Notes under the pieces: generated by a model | Told to the model about the DNA's origin: nothing | Database searches by the model: none | The model's input: the letters and a program-made list of their open reading frames with translations, nothing else | Part shown: positions 8,534-15,619 of the stretch, piece after piece | Layout of the letters: every line of letters starts with the position of its first letter | Position numbering within the stretch: position 1 is the stretch's first letter | Source: Argonema galeatum A003/A1 | Lineage (GTDB): Bacteria; Cyanobacteriota; Cyanobacteriia; Cyanobacteriales; Aerosakkonemataceae | Length of the DNA: 44,642 nucleotides | Assembly (NCBI RefSeq): GCF_023333595.1 | Contig: NZ_JAIQZM010000045.1 | Location: forward strand, 1-44,642 | Direction: 5' to 3' | Translations under genes and position numbers: made by a program

Positions 8534-9088
8534 ATGAGTATAGCTACACAACCCCTAACTCTGGAAGAGTTCTTAAAACTCCCAGAAACTAAACCCGCAT
8601 CTGAGTGTATCAACAGAGAAATCGTTCAAAAACCCATGCCTCAAGGTGAGCATAGCCGATTGCAGTTTAAATTTTGCGCGGTTGTTAACGAAGTCGCCGA
8701 ACCGCAGAAAATTGCGATCGCATTCCCAGAACTACGCTGTACCTTTGGGGGAGACTCGATTGTTCCAGATGTTGTGGTGTTTCGGTGGGAGAGAATTCCG
8801 GTTCGTCCTTCTGGAAGGATTGCCAATCGTTTCGAGATTCATCCCGATTGGTCAATTGAAATCTTATCCCCCGATCAGAGTCAAACGAAAGTATTGAGCA
8901 AGCTGCTCCACTGCTCCCAGCATGGCACAGAGCTAGGCTGGTTAATCGATCCAGAAGAGGAGACCATTCTAGTTGTGTTTCCCGAACAAAGGGTGCAATT
9001 GCTCAGAGGAACGGCTCAGTTACCTATTCTGAGTGGGATTGCCTTAGATCTGACGGTTGAGCAGGTTTTTAGTTGGTTAACGCTCTAA
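8534..9088 (+). CDS. Uma2-family (DUF820) putative endonuclease
   Basis: The 184-residue protein matches the Uma2/DUF820 family, very abundant in cyanobacteria and related to PD-(D/E)XK nucleases. Family landmarks are the N-terminal LTLEEFLKLPE, the central IVPDVVVF (the Pro-Asp motif), the IEILSPDQS segment and the C-terminal GWLIDPEEETI. The length is normal. Its biological role is not established, although families of this type are often linked to mobile elements. It stands alone, downstream of the kinase gene and convergent with the tRNA gene. Confidence 0.85.
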   Translation: MSIATQPLTLEEFLKLPETKPASECINREIVQKPMPQGEHSRLQFKFCAVVNEVAEPQKIAIAFPELRCTFGGDSIVPDVVVFRWERIPVRPSGRIANRFEIHPDWSIEILSPDQSQTKVLSKLLHCSQHGTELGWLIDPEEETILVVFPEQRVQLLRGTAQLPILSGIALDLTVEQVFSWLTL

Positions 9089-9128
9089 GCCTAGTGATGA
9101 GAAAAATAATTTGTTATTTGACAAAAAG

Positions 9129-9202
9129 GGCGAACGAGGGGACTTGAACCCCCGGATGGTGGAATCACAATCCACTGCCTTAACCACTTGGCTACGCCCG
9201 CC
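9129..9202 (-). tRNA. trnH: tRNA-His (anticodon GTG)
   Basis: Read on the minus strand, the cloverleaf runs from G-1 at 9202 to discriminator C73 at 9129. Acceptor arms GCGGGCG and CGTTCGC pair with two G-U wobbles, the anticodon loop is TTGTGAT, and the T loop is GTTCAAG. The extra G-1 opposite C73 is the hallmark of histidine tRNA and is encoded here. CCA is not encoded. Confidence 0.97.
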
Positions 9203-9311
9203 GTTGCATTAATGAGTATAGCACTTATTTGGGAAATAGATCCAGAGGATTGGTTGGATTTACAAATTTTTCTCAGCTAATCTGGAATTTAGGCATCACT
9301 GAAGATCGGCA

Positions 9312-9692
9312 ATGAAAAGCTTAAATATTCTTAAATCTGTGGGCATCTTGGCTCTGGCTGGGTTGGGACTGTCGATGGCTCTAGGGAATCCCAGTCAGTC
9401 TGACTACGAAGAGTACGCCCTGGCCCAGCTAACCGTATACTTAAAGAATAACGTCTGTACCGAAGCTCCGAAAGGTTTCCATAACTTTTTAGCGCGTCAA
9501 TGCACCATACTGGTCGATACCGGGCGTCCTAAACTTAAACGGATCGTTGCCGAAAATACCTACCAGCTAAATTTTATATTTTTCAGCATTTATCGGACAG
9601 AATTGTCTATAAGCCCGTTTTTGCCTGGTTATCGCTTTGGAACAGTCGGAGCTTTTCAAAATTTCTATATTTATCAAGCCGAAAAGCAGTAA
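9312..9692 (+). CDS. DUF4359-like small exported or membrane-anchored protein
   Basis: The 126-residue protein has a hydrophobic N-terminal segment (about 8-26, GILALAGLGLSMALG) that may be a signal peptide or anchor. A polar region with two cysteines (in NNVCTEAP and RQCTILV) follows, and it ends in aromatic-rich text (GAFQNFYIYQAEKQ). This matches the cyanobacterial DUF4359 family as I recall it; the function is unknown. It is monocistronic, between tRNA-His and a mobile element copy. Confidence 0.7.
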   Translation: MKSLNILKSVGILALAGLGLSMALGNPSQSDYEEYALAQLTVYLKNNVCTEAPKGFHNFLARQCTILVDTGRPKLKRIVAENTYQLNFIFFSIYRTELSISPFLPGYRFGTVGAFQNFYIYQAEKQ

Positions 9693-9787
9693 TCTACTGT
9701 CCATTTGACAACCCAATTGTCCAATTGTTAAGGATGTCCCTGCAATGAGGATAACCTTGTCACTTAGGCTACCTTAGTTTTTAATAT

Positions 9788-9917
9788 AGGACTTACGCAA
9801 CTGTCATACTTAAATCGACTTGTAGCCGAACGGTGCGTCAGACGAAGTTCTACAACGATTATCGAGGGTGGAAGGTTCTGACGCACCCTACCATACGTAC
9901 CAGTTGCGTAAGTCCTG
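9788..9917. mobile_element. Small non-autonomous element, AGGACTTACG ends, 6-bp target duplication TAATAT
   Basis: Terminal inverted repeats are AGGACTTACGCAACTG (9788-9803) and CAGTTGCGTAAGTCCT (9901-9916) plus a final G. TAATAT flanks both sides (9782-9787 and 9918-9923) and is the likely target-site duplication. No transposase is encoded. A second inverted repeat is nested inside (GGTGCGTCAGAC near 9831 and TCTGACGCACC near 9880), related to the element at 17137-17207. A second copy with the same ends lies at 42456-42563. The glycosyltransferase stop codon (9927-9929) lies just outside the element. Confidence 0.8.
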
Positions 9918-9926
9918 TAATATTAA

Positions 9927-10835
9927 TCATAAAACTTGGCATAATTGGCTATTCAAAGAAATAGGCGCTTCGTATTCACTGAAACTTACTTTCTGTTGGC
10001 TCAGCTTTTCAAAATCTAACTCGGACAGTCCTGTATAAATTTCAGGAATTGAAATATCCCACTTTTCCCTAAATTTAACATAAGCCGACTGAACCATTTC
10101 CATTCTAGATTGGTGCTTTTGGCGGAAATCTACTTTTTCTGTAACTGATTCGTGCTTAACATGACCAGCACCTTCGTGATGCAGCCATGCACCTTTTGCA
10201 CACACTAATTTGAATCCCGCTCGGCAGGCTCTGATGCCGTAATCTACATCTCCAAAGTAGCCAAAAAATCTGGTGTCTGCCACGCCTATCTTGTCGATCA
10301 GACTTCGTTTAATTAAGATAGCGTCTCCTGACAATAACTTATCTTGAACATAATCAAATCCGTGATATTTAGAAATATATGCGGAAAAATCTAGAATATC
10401 TTGGTATCCCCGCAGGGGAAAAGGCGGCAGACAGCGATGCTCTGGATGACTATCTGTATACTGTGAAGTCCCCCTGACAATACCAATTTCTTCTTCTAGA
10501 GCAGCTACGCTTAGGACAGTTTGTAGAAAGTATGGTGTCAGCATCATGTCGTTGCTAAGGAAAAAGATGAGACTACCTTTTGCCTCTGATAATCCACAGC
10601 TAAAAACGCCCGTATAATGCTGTCTATGGTTAAAACGAATTATCTTTACTGTTGAATTAGTAGACTTCCTGAAATTTAAGAACAGATCGACTATTTCTGA
10701 CTCTGAATCAGAATTGTCATCAATTAAAATAAATTCTTTTTGGCCGGGGATAGACTGAAGCGTAAAATTGACTGATGTTAAACAATTATAAGTGAGGGAT
10801 TTACTATTGCGAGCGGGAATAATGACAGAAAGCAT
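9927..10835 (-). CDS. Family 2 glycosyltransferase
   Basis: The 302-residue protein opens with the GT-A fold signature MLSVIIPARN and has the nucleotide-sugar binding segment FILIDDNSDSES. A FLSNDMML segment stands where the DxD motif normally occurs (here SND), followed by DVDYGIRACRAGF and a WLHHEGAGH region. It probably transfers a sugar from a nucleotide donor onto a glycan or rhamnan-like polymer; donor and acceptor cannot be deduced. There is no membrane helix. The gene stands alone and is divergent from the kinase-GUN4 gene. The 3' end abuts a mobile element, so the final residues might differ from relatives. Confidence 0.85.
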   Translation of the reverse strand: MLSVIIPARNSKSLTYNCLTSVNFTLQSIPGQKEFILIDDNSDSESEIVDLFLNFRKSTNSTVKIIRFNHRQHYTGVFSCGLSEAKGSLIFFLSNDMMLTPYFLQTVLSVAALEEEIGIVRGTSQYTDSHPEHRCLPPFPLRGYQDILDFSAYISKYHGFDYVQDKLLSGDAILIKRSLIDKIGVADTRFFGYFGDVDYGIRACRAGFKLVCAKGAWLHHEGAGHVKHESVTEKVDFRQKHQSRMEMVQSAYVKFREKWDISIPEIYTGLSELDFEKLSQQKVSFSEYEAPISLNSQLCQVL

Positions 10836-10941
10836 CAGGTAACCTCTATTACAGCCGAAAATATGCTGGGTTTGTTGTTAAAATAAGATACCACAAAAAA
10901 AGCAAGGTGGAAAGTGAGATTTCTTAATTGGTGGTATATTT

Positions 10942-10957
10942 AATGACAATTATCATT
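10942..10957. promoter_or_regulatory. Candidate Fur-like operator before the kinase-GUN4 gene
   Basis: AATGACAATTATCATT is a 16-bp inverted repeat with one mismatched pair and resembles the core of Fur boxes (AATGATAAT-type half sites). It ends 10 bases before the start codon at 10968, where a bound repressor would block transcription or initiation. No Shine-Dalgarno is visible here. The Fur assignment is inference. Confidence 0.35.
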
Positions 10958-10967
10958 TGCTCTGGCC

Positions 10968-12386
10968 ATGACCTACTGTGTCATCCCTGAATGCTACAAC
11001 CCCCAAGCCCCAAACAATGCTCGATTTTGCCTGAGTTGTGGCTCGCATTTGTTGCTCCAAAACCGATATCGCCCGTTGCAACCTATTGGCAAAGGGGGAT
11101 TTGGCAGAACCTTTTTAGCTGTTGATGAAGACGATCCTTCCAAGTTGCGCTGCGTAATCAAGCAACTCTACATGGTGGGTCAAAACACTTTGGTTGTGAA
11201 AAAAGCGACGCAACTATTTCTGCAAGAAGCGGTGCGTCTAAAAGAGTTGGGCAAGCATCCCCAAATTCCGGCGCTACTTGCCCATTTTGAACAGCAAAAG
11301 CGACTTTATCTGATACAGGAATTTATAGACGGGCAGACATTACAACAAGAGTTGCGGCAAAAAGGGGTTTTTAACGAAACGCAGATTTGGGAACTGTTGG
11401 GGGATTTGCTGCCGGTGCTGAAGTTTGTCCACGACAATAAGGTGCTGCACCGGGATATCAAACCAGCAAATATTATGCGAAGAACGATCGATCGCAAACT
11501 CGTTTTGATCGATTTTGGTGTTGCTAAACAGATTACCGATAGCGCCTTGTTTCGCACTGGTACTACGGTGGGTAGCCCAGAATATATGGCTCCGGAACAA
11601 TTGAAGGGCAAAGCTTTACCTGCTAGCGATCTTTACAGTTTGGGCGTCACCTGCATTAACTTGCTGACTGGGGTTCCTCCCTTGGATTTGTTCGATCTCG
11701 TGGATAATCGCTGGGTGTGGCGAGATTTTTTACCTAGCGGTACGCAAATGAGCGATCGCATGGGTCGAATTCTCGATAAACTGCTCAAAACGGCGGTTAG
11801 TCATCGCTATCAATCTGTTGGTGAAGTTTTGCAGGCAATAGCGGCACCTATTCCGTCTCTCCAAGTGCAAACACCCGCACCCAATCGCGTAAACTTTTTT
11901 ACCAAACTATTACATCCCCAAGCTGCTAAACCGTCGGGGGGAAATCTAATTTCAGAAGCGGGGGTTAATTATGGCAAATTGCAGCATTTTCTCGCTGTCG
12001 GTAAATGGGAACAGGCAGATAAGGAAACTTGGGCCTTGATTTGTCAGGTATTGGGCAAGTCACCCAGCAGTTTCGTGCAGTGCGGCGATATTGAGAAGTT
12101 GCCTTGTGAGGATTTAGAGATAATTGACCGATTGTGGGTAAAGTACAGCAAAGGGAGCTTTGGTTTGAGCGTGCAAAAGCAAATTTTTGAGCTTGTTGAG
12201 GAAGATTACGCTAAATTTTGCGATCGCATTGGGTGGCCGTCCCACGACGTTCGCACTCCTTACTTAAAATTTACTTTATCAGCCCCCTTGGGACACCTGC
12301 CCTCGCGCAGTTGGGTTGGTGGATATCAGTGGTGGCGTCACGCCGCTATCATGGCGTCCAAATTAGCCCAGTGTCAAATTGCTTGA
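10968..12386 (+). CDS. Serine/threonine protein kinase with C-terminal GUN4 domain
   Basis: The 472-residue protein has three parts. A zinc ribbon with Cys4, Cys9, Cys21 and Cys24 comes first. A Hanks-type kinase (about 33-300) follows, with glycine loop GKGGFGRT, VIKQLY lysine, catalytic loop HRDIKPAN, DFGVAK and the SPEYMAPEQ activation segment. A GUN4 domain (about 325-470) ends with the typical PSRSWVGGYQWWRHAAIMAS text. GUN4 binds porphyrins and stimulates Mg-chelatase; fused kinase forms occur in cyanobacteria and may link tetrapyrrole state to phosphorylation. All catalytic motifs look intact. No transmembrane segment is seen. A Fur-like palindrome directly upstream could tie expression to iron, which is speculative. 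Confidence 0.92.
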   Translation: MTYCVIPECYNPQAPNNARFCLSCGSHLLLQNRYRPLQPIGKGGFGRTFLAVDEDDPSKLRCVIKQLYMVGQNTLVVKKATQLFLQEAVRLKELGKHPQIPALLAHFEQQKRLYLIQEFIDGQTLQQELRQKGVFNETQIWELLGDLLPVLKFVHDNKVLHRDIKPANIMRRTIDRKLVLIDFGVAKQITDSALFRTGTTVGSPEYMAPEQLKGKALPASDLYSLGVTCINLLTGVPPLDLFDLVDNRWVWRDFLPSGTQMSDRMGRILDKLLKTAVSHRYQSVGEVLQAIAAPIPSLQVQTPAPNRVNFFTKLLHPQAAKPSGGNLISEAGVNYGKLQHFLAVGKWEQADKETWALICQVLGKSPSSFVQCGDIEKLPCEDLEIIDRLWVKYSKGSFGLSVQKQIFELVEEDYAKFCDRIGWPSHDVRTPYLKFTLSAPLGHLPSRSWVGGYQWWRHAAIMASKLAQCQIA

Positions 12387-12539
12387 AATTAATATTGCTG
12401 GTTTGCTGATTCTTAACAAAATTTTTATTTGTTTGCTTACTGTGAATCCCTCTCAACTTGCTACCAGGCACAGCTATTCAGAATAGTGTTAGTTAATAGC
12501 TTGTTGAATCTCTGGCTTAACCTGTCATTAATTATTGAG

Positions 12540-12552
12540 AATAACTGTTATT
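12540..12552. promoter_or_regulatory. Palindrome upstream of dps, possible operator
   Basis: AATAAC-T-GTTATT is a perfect inverted repeat with a 1-base centre, 91 bases before the dps start, in an AT-rich region (12387-12642) that has no other gene. Dps genes are commonly under PerR or Fur control, so a redox or iron regulator site is possible. The match is not diagnostic. Confidence 0.3.
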
Positions 12553-12642
12553 AACTGGAAAACTATATATTGACTCACAAGGTAATAGTGATAGATTTAC
12601 AGTAGATGCAACCGAGTCTCGTAAGAAAAAGAGAGGAAAACC

Positions 12643-13200
12643 ATGACTCAAGCTCAAGGTTTGTTACGGTCTGCCGATCGGGTGTATGACAATGCAGTTT
12701 TGTTCGAGCAATCTGTAACTACACCGATCTGCGAAGGCTTCAACATTGCACTGGCTAGTTTTCAGGCGCTGTACCTGCAATACCAGAAGCATCATTTTGT
12801 AGTTGAAGGTGCCGAATTTTACTCGCTGCACAAGTTCTTTGAAGACAGCTACGAAGAAGTACAGGGGCACGTGCATGAAATTGGCGAACGCTTGAATGGA
12901 TTGGGAGGCGTTCCGGCAGCTAGTTTCACGAAATTGGCCGAGCTGTGCTGTTTCACTCCAGAAGCGGATGGCGTCTATACTTGCACAGAGATGGTGCAAC
13001 ACGATCTGGAAGCAGAACAAGCCATCATCAAGCTGATCCGCAGTCAAGCGGCACAAGCAGAAAGTTTAGGCGATCGGGCCACTCGTTATCTGTACGAAAA
13101 AATCCTCTACGAAACTGAAGATAGAGCATTTCATCTCGCTCACTTCCTCGCCCATGATAGCCTCACATTGGGCTTTGTCCAAGCTCGTAACGGCAACTAG
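12643..13200 (+). CDS. dpsA: DNA-binding ferritin-like protein Dps (DpsA type)
   Basis: The 185-residue protein is a cyanobacterial Dps of the DpsA type. The ferroxidase signature appears as QKHHFVVEGAEFYSLHKFFEDSYEEV, split here as QKHHFVVEGAEF then YSLHKFFEDSYEEV; a histidine stands where E. coli Dps has the tryptophan of its WNVKG. HVHEIGERLNGLGG and DRATRYLYEKIL also match the family. Dps dodecamers oxidise and store iron with peroxide and protect DNA. A strong ribosome binding site (AGAGAGGA) precedes ATG 12643. The gene is monocistronic, with a clear terminator at 13275. A Mn catalase lies 7 kb away, so the area carries two peroxide-defence genes. Confidence 0.93.
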   Translation: MTQAQGLLRSADRVYDNAVLFEQSVTTPICEGFNIALASFQALYLQYQKHHFVVEGAEFYSLHKFFEDSYEEVQGHVHEIGERLNGLGGVPAASFTKLAELCCFTPEADGVYTCTEMVQHDLEAEQAIIKLIRSQAAQAESLGDRATRYLYEKILYETEDRAFHLAHFLAHDSLTLGFVQARNGN

Positions 13201-13274
13201 CTGATATGTCCGCTAGCCCAATGGTTAGGGAAGCATTTGCACTAATTGCCGAACCTTAACTATTGCCAAACTGG

Positions 13275-13295
13275 GTGCCACCTGGCACTTTTTTT
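13275..13295 (+). terminator. Rho-independent terminator after dps
   Basis: GTGCCA (13275-13280) pairs perfectly with TGGCAC (13283-13288) around a 2-base CC loop, followed by seven T residues (13289-13295). It lies 75 bases after the dps stop codon on the plus strand. Confidence 0.85.
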
Positions 13296-13334
13296 ATGGG
13301 CACTTTCCGCTGATTTTATACGTAGACAATACTT

Positions 13335-13679
13335 ATGGCAAAATTACCTGAACCAACCACAACAATAATTTTTGAATTAGAGCGACGGATGTGGGATATC
13401 ATCTATTATACAACATCAGCCAAATTAAATATATTCGATCGATTTGGCGAGACAGAGGAAACAATTGACCAACTAGAGGAACTCGATAATATTGTCCGAA
13501 ATACAAACGCTGTATCCTCTCGATTTACCACGCTCCTGTTAAAAATAGCTCAAACTCAGCCAACGCTTAGTTCTGAGATTTTCAATTTAGTGGAACAAAT
13601 AATAGAACAGGCAGAGGAGATTATATTTGTCACAGAAGGAAGCGTTCAAGAAATTATCAGAAATTGGAACTTACCATGA
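13335..13679 (+). CDS. Unrecognised small helical protein
   Basis: The 114-residue product is acidic and predicted to be almost entirely helical (ERRMWDIIYYTTSAKL, NLVEQIIEQAEEIIF). It has no membrane segment and no recognised family. It sits between the dps terminator and the first DUF4351-like cassette, on the same strand, about 325 bases upstream of that cassette. It has no counterpart in the second cassette. An accessory role in that cassette is possible but unsupported. Confidence 0.55.
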   Translation: MAKLPEPTTTIIFELERRMWDIIYYTTSAKLNIFDRFGETEETIDQLEELDNIVRNTNAVSSRFTTLLLKIAQTQPTLSSEIFNLVEQIIEQAEEIIFVTEGSVQEIIRNWNLP

Positions 13680-14004
13680 ACAACGATCGAAAATGTAGAT
13701 GCCGAAACAAGAGTGCAAAGATAATCTAATATCCTGTCCGGTAGCATCGGGTACCTAAAAAATTACCACTCTTATCTGCGTTCATCTGCGTTCATCTGTC
13801 TTCATCTGCGGTTAAATTTAACCAATGATTCCTACAGACAATGCCGATGTAACCGGATATGATATAACTAGGAAATTAAATGACGCGACAGAATAACTAA
13901 ATTATCCTCGTGACTAGGTTCAACCCGATCACAAAATTACTGAGGCTCTGCCTCTTGTTAAATCTAATGCTATATATTTAAGTTAATCTAACTTGGGTAA
14001 TTAG
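13680..14004. other. Repeat-rich spacer and promoter region of cassette 1
   Basis: The first part looks like an interspersed element: TGTCCGGTAGCATCGG near 13734 is roughly inverted at 13848-13861 (CCGATGTAACCGG), around repeated 'TCTGCGTTCA' units. A 12-base copy of the next gene's start (ATGACGCGACAG, 13880-13891) is followed at once by a stop. The rest (about 13895-14004) is nearly the same as the sequence before the third DUF4351-like gene (22640-22744), including the decayed palindrome at 13910-13932 and the AAGTTAATCTAACTTGGG block just before the start codon. Confidence 0.7.
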
Positions 14005-14952
14005 ATGACGCGACAGCTTCACGACCAATTTGCTAAACAATATCTGGAAGAATTATTAGCACCTTTGGGACAGGTGGAAACGAGTCGGGATGTATCGCCG
14101 GAAATCCGTCAGGTGGATGTTTGGTTTGTACCAGCAGCGTCGCCTTCGACAGAACCGCAACTTTTGGGTTTGTTGGGACAAATGGCATCATCTGCTTGTT
14201 CGTTTGAGCCTTTTCGGAATCAGCCCAAACCTGTTGACGTGCGTAACTGCTTGCTTAAATTGTATTCGCTACATGGCGAACTTTTACGTAAAGCGAGAAG
14301 AGAGAACGATTCTGTTTCGGAAGCGGAATTGCCAATTTTGTGGATTTTATCACCTACCTGTTCGGCAAATTTGCTGAATGGTTTTGGCGCAAAGTTGGAT
14401 AGTTCTGGAAATTGGGTTAAAGGTGTTTACTTTTTGCCAGAATATCAGAAAGCGGCACTGGTAGCGATTAATCAGTTACCAAAGACGGAAGCAACTTTAT
14501 GGTTGCGAATTATGGGAAGTGGCAAAACTCAAAAACAAGCAGTGCGAGAAATAAAAGCGCTACCCAGTAATCATCCTTTCAGAAAGAATATTCTGGAAAT
14601 TGTGGGTAAGTGGTACATCAACTTGCAAACGAGTCAAAATTTAGATGAAGAGGATAGGGAGGTACTTATGAACTTATCACCAGCTTATCTGAAATGGCGG
14701 GAAGATACTTTACTGGAAGGTCTTCAACAAGGTCTTCAACAAGGTCTTCAACAAGGTCTTCAGCAAGGTCTTCAACAAGGTCAGATCCAAATGGTGGAAA
14801 ATCTGCTAAGGGTTCGATTTGGTGCGCTGGATGAGGTGTTAGCTGGGGCGATACCTTCGATGTTGCGGCTACCATCAGAGGAGTTGATTCGTTTGTTGTT
14901 GACTCTTTCTCGCGAGGAGTTATTGGAACGGTTTGGAGGGGGGTCTAACTGA
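14005..14952 (+). CDS. Rpn/DUF4351-like protein with GLQQ repeats (copy A)
   Basis: The 315-residue protein has an N-terminal domain of about 230 residues that resembles PD-(D/E)XK nuclease-like Rpn proteins: HDQFAKQYLEELL, then RQVDVWF with a candidate catalytic Asp, then a possible partner glutamate in FEPFRN. Five tandem GLQQ tetrapeptides (about 239-260) should form an amphipathic helix. The C-terminal module, ENLLRVRFG...LSREELLERFG, is DUF4351-like. Rpn proteins are linked to recombination or anti-phage roles, but no activity is proven here. Such proteins are sometimes labelled 'flagellar assembly protein H' because of the repeats, which is misleading. Copy C (22745) is very close: three differences in the first 60 residues. 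It is the first gene of a duplicated cassette. Confidence 0.75.
   Translation: MTRQLHDQFAKQYLEELLAPLGQVETSRDVSPEIRQVDVWFVPAASPSTEPQLLGLLGQMASSACSFEPFRNQPKPVDVRNCLLKLYSLHGELLRKARRENDSVSEAELPILWILSPTCSANLLNGFGAKLDSSGNWVKGVYFLPEYQKAALVAINQLPKTEATLWLRIMGSGKTQKQAVREIKALPSNHPFRKNILEIVGKWYINLQTSQNLDEEDREVLMNLSPAYLKWREDTLLEGLQQGLQQGLQQGLQQGLQQGQIQMVENLLRVRFGALDEVLAGAIPSMLRLPSEELIRLLLTLSREELLERFGGGSN
14716..14786 (+). repeat. In-gene 12-bp tandem repeat coding for GLQQ
   Basis: The unit GGTCTTCAACAA recurs five times with one synonymous change, inside copy A. Because the unit is 12 bases, slippage changes protein length without shifting the frame. Copy number differs among the paralogues: five tetrads in A (14005), one GLQE plus four GLQQ in C (22745), about eight in B (18333) and one in the partial copy (19344). 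Confidence 0.9.
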
Positions 14953-15082
14953 TGTACAAGAGCGATCGCATTCTTGGCAAAATAAGGAAGTTCAGGTGCG
15001 ATCGCTTCCCCTTAACCCAGACCTTGCCAAAATTGCCGCGATTGAGCTAAGAATAGAGAAAATCTATCTTGAGCGAGATTAT

Positions 15083-15487
15083 ATGGAACCTTTATCGCTG
15101 ACGGCGGGTGCGGCCATTTTTATATTAATCGGTTTAGCTAATGGCGCTTTACAAAGGACTGGAGAAATACTGATGGATAAGTCATTAGAGCAAGGTCAGA
15201 AAATAATGCGATTTCTCGAAGACAAGCATCCAGATATTGCTAGTGCCATCAAACTAGCTGCACAACGTCCAGAACTAGCCCAGCAACAACCAGAAGTTTA
15301 TAGTTTACCTGCTTTGGAGGCAAAGGTAGAACAAGCCGCCGCCACCGATCCAGATATGGCTACAGAATGGCAGGCATTGAAAAATACAGGTTCTCAGCCA
15401 TTAATCGTGCAAAATTTAGGTAAAATTGCCCAACAATACAATGCCCCTGTTTATATTCAAAAGCAGGAGAATAAATTTGAACTCTGA
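15083..15487 (+). CDS. Small helical protein with N-terminal hydrophobic segment (cassette 1)
   Basis: From ATG 15083 the product is 134 residues: a hydrophobic stretch (MEPLSLTAGAAIFILIGLA) that could be a membrane anchor, then soluble helices with LAAQRPELAQQQPE. I recognise this as a recurrent cyanobacterial N-terminal module, often attached to NTPases, but know no function. I prefer ATG 15083 because the conserved stretch upstream differs from copy 2 only at sites that would change amino acids, as expected for non-coding promoter DNA. The frame stops at TGA 15485-15487 and continues open, in the same frame, into the NB-ARC gene. It was therefore probably the N-terminal part of one longer protein. 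Confidence 0.6.
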   Translation: MEPLSLTAGAAIFILIGLANGALQRTGEILMDKSLEQGQKIMRFLEDKHPDIASAIKLAAQRPELAQQQPEVYSLPALEAKVEQAAATDPDMATEWQALKNTGSQPLIVQNLGKIAQQYNAPVYIQKQENKFEL

Positions 15488-15619
15488 CTACAGTCGCCCG
15501 ATCGAGAACGGGTAAAGTCAAATCCTATAAAATATATTCCATACGCAGGTGTCGCCAACTTTGTCGGACGACAGAAGGAACTGCAAACACTACATCAAGA
15601 GTTCCAGAAATCTGACTGT

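Noticed and set aside
13207..13255. tRNA-like text (GCTAGCCCAATGGTTAGGG) after dps
   Set aside because: It resembles a tRNA D-arm, but no acceptor, anticodon or T arm pairs up; at best it is a relic.
14933..15082. Upstream extension of the helical gene (RSLPLNPDLAKIAAIELRIE text)
   Set aside because: The frame is open in both cassettes, but nearly every difference between them would change an amino acid, which suggests non-coding promoter DNA.
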